A DNA stretch of 64,000 bases from Paenibacillus jilunlii (GTDB taxonomy: Bacteria > Bacillota > Bacilli > Paenibacillales > Paenibacillaceae), in the NCBI RefSeq assembly GCF_900102965.1, contig NZ_FNGM01000018.1, positions 1-64,000 on the forward strand, written 5' to 3'. The translations under genes and the position numbers were made by a program. Under the pieces are notes generated by a model. That model saw nothing but the letters and a program-made list of their open reading frames with translations. It had not been told where the DNA came from and made no database searches. Positions 63,286 through 64,000 of this stretch are shown here, in pieces; position 1 is the stretch's first letter, and each line of letters opens with the position of its first letter.

Positions 63286-63912
63286 TTACGTTTCCGACCG
63301 GTAGGACTTCCCAAGCTCTGGGCTCAAGCCAAAGTAATGGCGGAAATTATAGATCAGCGGGTTCCAGCTGGCCGGATCAATATGATGTTCACCGGCAACC
63401 AGTTCCTTATGGACATGCACTTGCATGCTTTGCGTCTCGACAATTGCAAAATGCGGTGAATCCTCCGGAATACGGATATGTTTCACCCGCGCTTCAATCT
63501 GGATCGGACATTCAGCAATTCTGGCCGTTAGTACTGTAGTGGATTCGGCCTTCGTAAGTCCTGAGTAAGCAAATTTATCCTTTTCAAATATAAATCCGGC
63601 CTCCTTCTTCTCAGCAGGAACCGGATTTTTTCCTGTCAGGCGGGCCAGCCCCTCCACCTGCTCCCATAGGGAAGCGTCAGGCAGATTAATCACGCATTCA
63701 GGCTTCCGCTGCAGGTTTTCCAGTGCCTTCCCGCCCGTCCCCAGACCCAGGATAATATGCTCCCCCAAAGCCCATGAGGACGAAATCGGACTTATGTTTA
63801 CGGTCAAATCCTCATTGAGTGTCGTCAACAGGATGACCGGTGTCCCGTAATACAGAATTTTCGGATGTATAGTTACCGCCTGCCGGGGTTCCACAAATGG
63901 ATTCTTCATCAT
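63286..63912 (-). CDS. Flavin reductase-like FMN-binding protein
   Basis: 208 residues. Flavin_Reduct domain (split-barrel): KILYYGTPVILLTTLNEDLT, then VNISPISSSWALGEHIILGL near the N-terminus, and ECVINLPDASLWEQVEGLAR. AGAGGAG precedes the first of two ATGs. It may supply reduced flavin to the convergent LLM oxidoreductase, although many members of this group are stand-alone. The last residues lack a membrane segment or signal peptide. Confidence 0.9.
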   Translation of the reverse strand: MMKNPFVEPRQAVTIHPKILYYGTPVILLTTLNEDLTVNISPISSSWALGEHIILGLGTGGKALENLQRKPECVINLPDASLWEQVEGLARLTGKNPVPAEKKEAGFIFEKDKFAYSGLTKAESTTVLTARIAECPIQIEARVKHIRIPEDSPHFAIVETQSMQVHVHKELVAGEHHIDPASWNPLIYNFRHYFGLSPELGKSYRSET

Positions 63913-63941
63913 AATATCTCCTCTGCAAATGTATTGATTGT

Positions 63942-63965
63942 ATTGTAAAATAGAATTCTTACAAT
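63942..63965. promoter_or_regulatory. Palindrome between the flavin reductase gene and a gene beyond the edge
   Basis: ATTGTAA and TTACAAT are perfect inverted arms ten bases apart. The sequence resembles those before the LLM gene (TTGTAAGT, ACAATAACTT), which suggests one regulator for both. Confidence 0.6.
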
Positions 63966-63988
63966 ATTCATCGAAGTATGGAATGCAG

Positions 63989-64000
63989 AAGGAGGATATA
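63989..64000 (+). promoter_or_regulatory. Ribosome binding site of a gene starting past the window
   Basis: AAGGAGG at 63989-63995 is followed by ATATA at the window end. A start codon is expected within a few bases, divergent from the flavin reductase gene. A small HxlR/MarR-type regulator would fit the palindromes, but that is a guess. Confidence 0.55.

Overview
The window looks like chromosome from a Paenibacillus-type Firmicute. Three things point there. Most starts have strong AGGAGG-class ribosome binding sites, and TTG and GTG starts are common. Base composition is mid-GC. The gene repertoire fits: Lpl/Yte-type sugar ABC transporters with lipoprotein binding proteins, YesM/YesN two-component pairs, CcpA cre-like sites, a ROK-type XylR and a T-box leader. 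No rRNA, tRNA, phage or CRISPR was seen.

Layout. 1-0.62 kb is the 5' part of a group II intron on the minus strand, inserted just after a terminator-like hairpin and running off the left edge. 1.0-2.2 kb is a secreted transglutaminase-like protein. 2.4-12.7 kb is a carbohydrate locus read leftward: YesM-like kinase and YesN-like regulator, two permeases, a binding lipoprotein and a GH95 alpha-L-fucosidase-type enzyme. 12.9-17.8 kb is the xylose module: xylB and xylA leftward, with an operator and cre-like site, and divergent xylR. 17.9-23.2 kb carries a small membrane protein, a GNAT protein, a glutaredoxin-like protein, trxB and a metal P-type ATPase, with repeats between them. 23.8-31.0 kb is a three-gene operon (unknown protein, very large GH2, GH94 phosphorylase) facing an AraC regulator, followed by a polysaccharide deacetylase. 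33.6-36.4 kb holds a GC-rich gene of uncertain nature and the O-acetylhomoserine sulfhydrylase metY.

37.2-41.8 kb is a tightly packed operon: amidohydrolase, DgaE-type PLP ammonia lyase, KDPG aldolase of the DgaF family, KDG kinase and a GntR/UTRA regulator. Together they suggest conversion of an (acylated) amino sugar acid to KDG, KDPG and then pyruvate plus glyceraldehyde 3-phosphate. 42-46 kb holds deoC, a SulP transporter and a DAHP synthase/chorismate mutase behind a T-box whose specifier reads as UUC (Phe). 46.3-52.8 kb holds a soluble hybrid kinase, a stand-alone receiver, an MpsC-like protein, a thioredoxin-type glutathione peroxidase, an alpha/beta hydrolase gene broken by one extra base, and a PadR regulator. 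52.9-58.6 kb is a sulfonate/nitrate-class ABC transporter operon. It also contains an AprA-like flavoprotein and an AprB-like 2[4Fe-4S] ferredoxin, and is the best candidate here for an undescribed system. 58.8-64 kb holds an ArsB/NhaD-type transporter, a PQQ-like propeller protein, and an LLM flavin oxidoreductase facing a flavin reductase, with a further gene starting just past the right edge.

The intergenic DNA is rich in repeats. There are two arrays with an exact 51-bp period built on the same 10-bp-arm palindrome, two 228-bp copies of a dispersed element bounded by GTGGAAAAAG-type ends plus shorter relatives, and a leader repeat that abuts the ribosome binding sites of xylB and the glutaredoxin gene.
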